From Clostridiales bacterium (GTDB taxonomy: Bacteria > Bacillota > Clostridia > Christensenellales > Pumilibacteraceae), in contig JAITUJ010000021.1 in assembly GCA_031286385.1 (NCBI GenBank), positions 1 to 51,296 on the forward strand: a stretch of DNA of 51,296 nucleotides, in the 5' to 3' direction. Position 1 is the stretch's first letter. Every line of letters starts with the position of its first letter. Shown piece after piece: positions 51,263 to 51,296 of this stretch. The notes beneath the pieces were generated by a model. It was not told the origin of the DNA. It made no database searches and worked only from the letters and a program-made list of their open reading frames with translations. Made by a program: the position numbers and the translations under genes.

Positions 51263-51296
51263 AACTCAAACAATCTATCTCCTTTTAGACCTTGAA
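51244..51296 (-). CDS. C-terminal end of an unidentified protein (5' part outside window)
   Basis: Minus-strand frame reading GLKGDRLFEFNVMVE-stop from the window edge to a TGA at 51244, followed by a strong terminator. The frame is favoured because the other two hit stops at once. Too short to assign a function. Confidence 0.5.
   Translation of the reverse strand, partial: QGLKGDRLFEFNVMVE

Noticed and set aside
1..51296. tRNA or rRNA genes
   Set aside because: I saw no cloverleaf arms, TTCGAATC-type T-loops or rRNA sequence in any gap.

Overview
The window looks like a piece of a low-GC, Clostridia-like (Firmicutes) chromosome, probably from an uncultured gut or otherwise plant-polysaccharide-eating lineage. 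This rests on AT-rich intergenic DNA, AGGAGG-type ribosome binding sites, many near-consensus TTGACA/TATAAT promoters, the tandem-OB SSB variant seen in Clostridia, CdaA, a long bifunctional RelA, separate SecD and SecF, and recJ near relA. Nearly all genes are on the minus strand; the plus strand carries a small Lys/Ser/Asn-rich protein, a Na/Pi-cotransporter-like gene, a YjzC-like peptide gene and efp. No rRNA, tRNA, CRISPR array or insertion sequence was recognised.

Layout. 1-3.4 kb: truncated potA, a divergent small disordered protein, a tandem-OB SSB, and a NodB-fold protein that has lost its catalytic motifs. 3.4-4.86 kb: a decayed, gene-poor stretch with a frameshifted glycine-zipper remnant, a 38-bp tandem repeat, a small ORF, and a frame that would encode a 44-residue strongly cationic peptide. 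4.86-6.67 kb: rpmG-secE-nusG plus a COG2426 membrane protein, where rplK-rplA would usually follow. 6.7-23.9 kb: a pectin/galacturonate catabolic locus (kdgA with a VOC domain, kdgK, a TIM-barrel isomerase-like gene, uxaB, a SHOCT membrane protein, an iron alcohol dehydrogenase, tag, uxaA, uxaC, GH28, GH105, kduD, kduI) preceded by a very large solute-binding lipoprotein. 24.2-31 kb: rplS, nptA-like, prs with a degenerate glmU upstream and a purN-like gene downstream, aspartate kinase, cdaA. 31.4-34.7 kb: YjzC-like, Smr, a nuclease-fold hypothetical, HAD, MBL. 34.8-43.9 kb: relA, a pair of paralogous unknown proteins, recJ, secF, secD. 44.1-46.1 kb: a 631-residue coiled-coil repeat protein. 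46.2-51.3 kb: efp, a heterodimeric ABC exporter, its MarR regulator, and the end of a further gene.

How it works together. The pectin locus has both routes to 2-keto-3-deoxygluconate (KDG). Saturated galacturonate goes through UxaC-UxaB-UxaA. Unsaturated galacturonides go through GH105, KduI and KduD. KdgK and KdgA then give pyruvate and glyceraldehyde 3-phosphate. GH28 and GH105 lack signal peptides, so oligomers appear to be imported first and cut inside the cell, but the matching permeases are not in the window. The operon promoter overlaps a large inverted repeat, and the lipoprotein promoter is preceded by two 12-bp direct repeats two helical turns apart.

The most novel material is the recJ-relA paralog pair with Tyr/Asn/Gln-rich tails, the coiled-coil repeat protein, several housekeeping-family proteins with altered active sites (EF-P, PurN-like, GlmU-like, NodB-like), a hairpin that can hide the aspartate kinase ribosome binding site, and a group of genes (relA among them) whose promoters sit so close to the start codon that the mRNAs may be leaderless.
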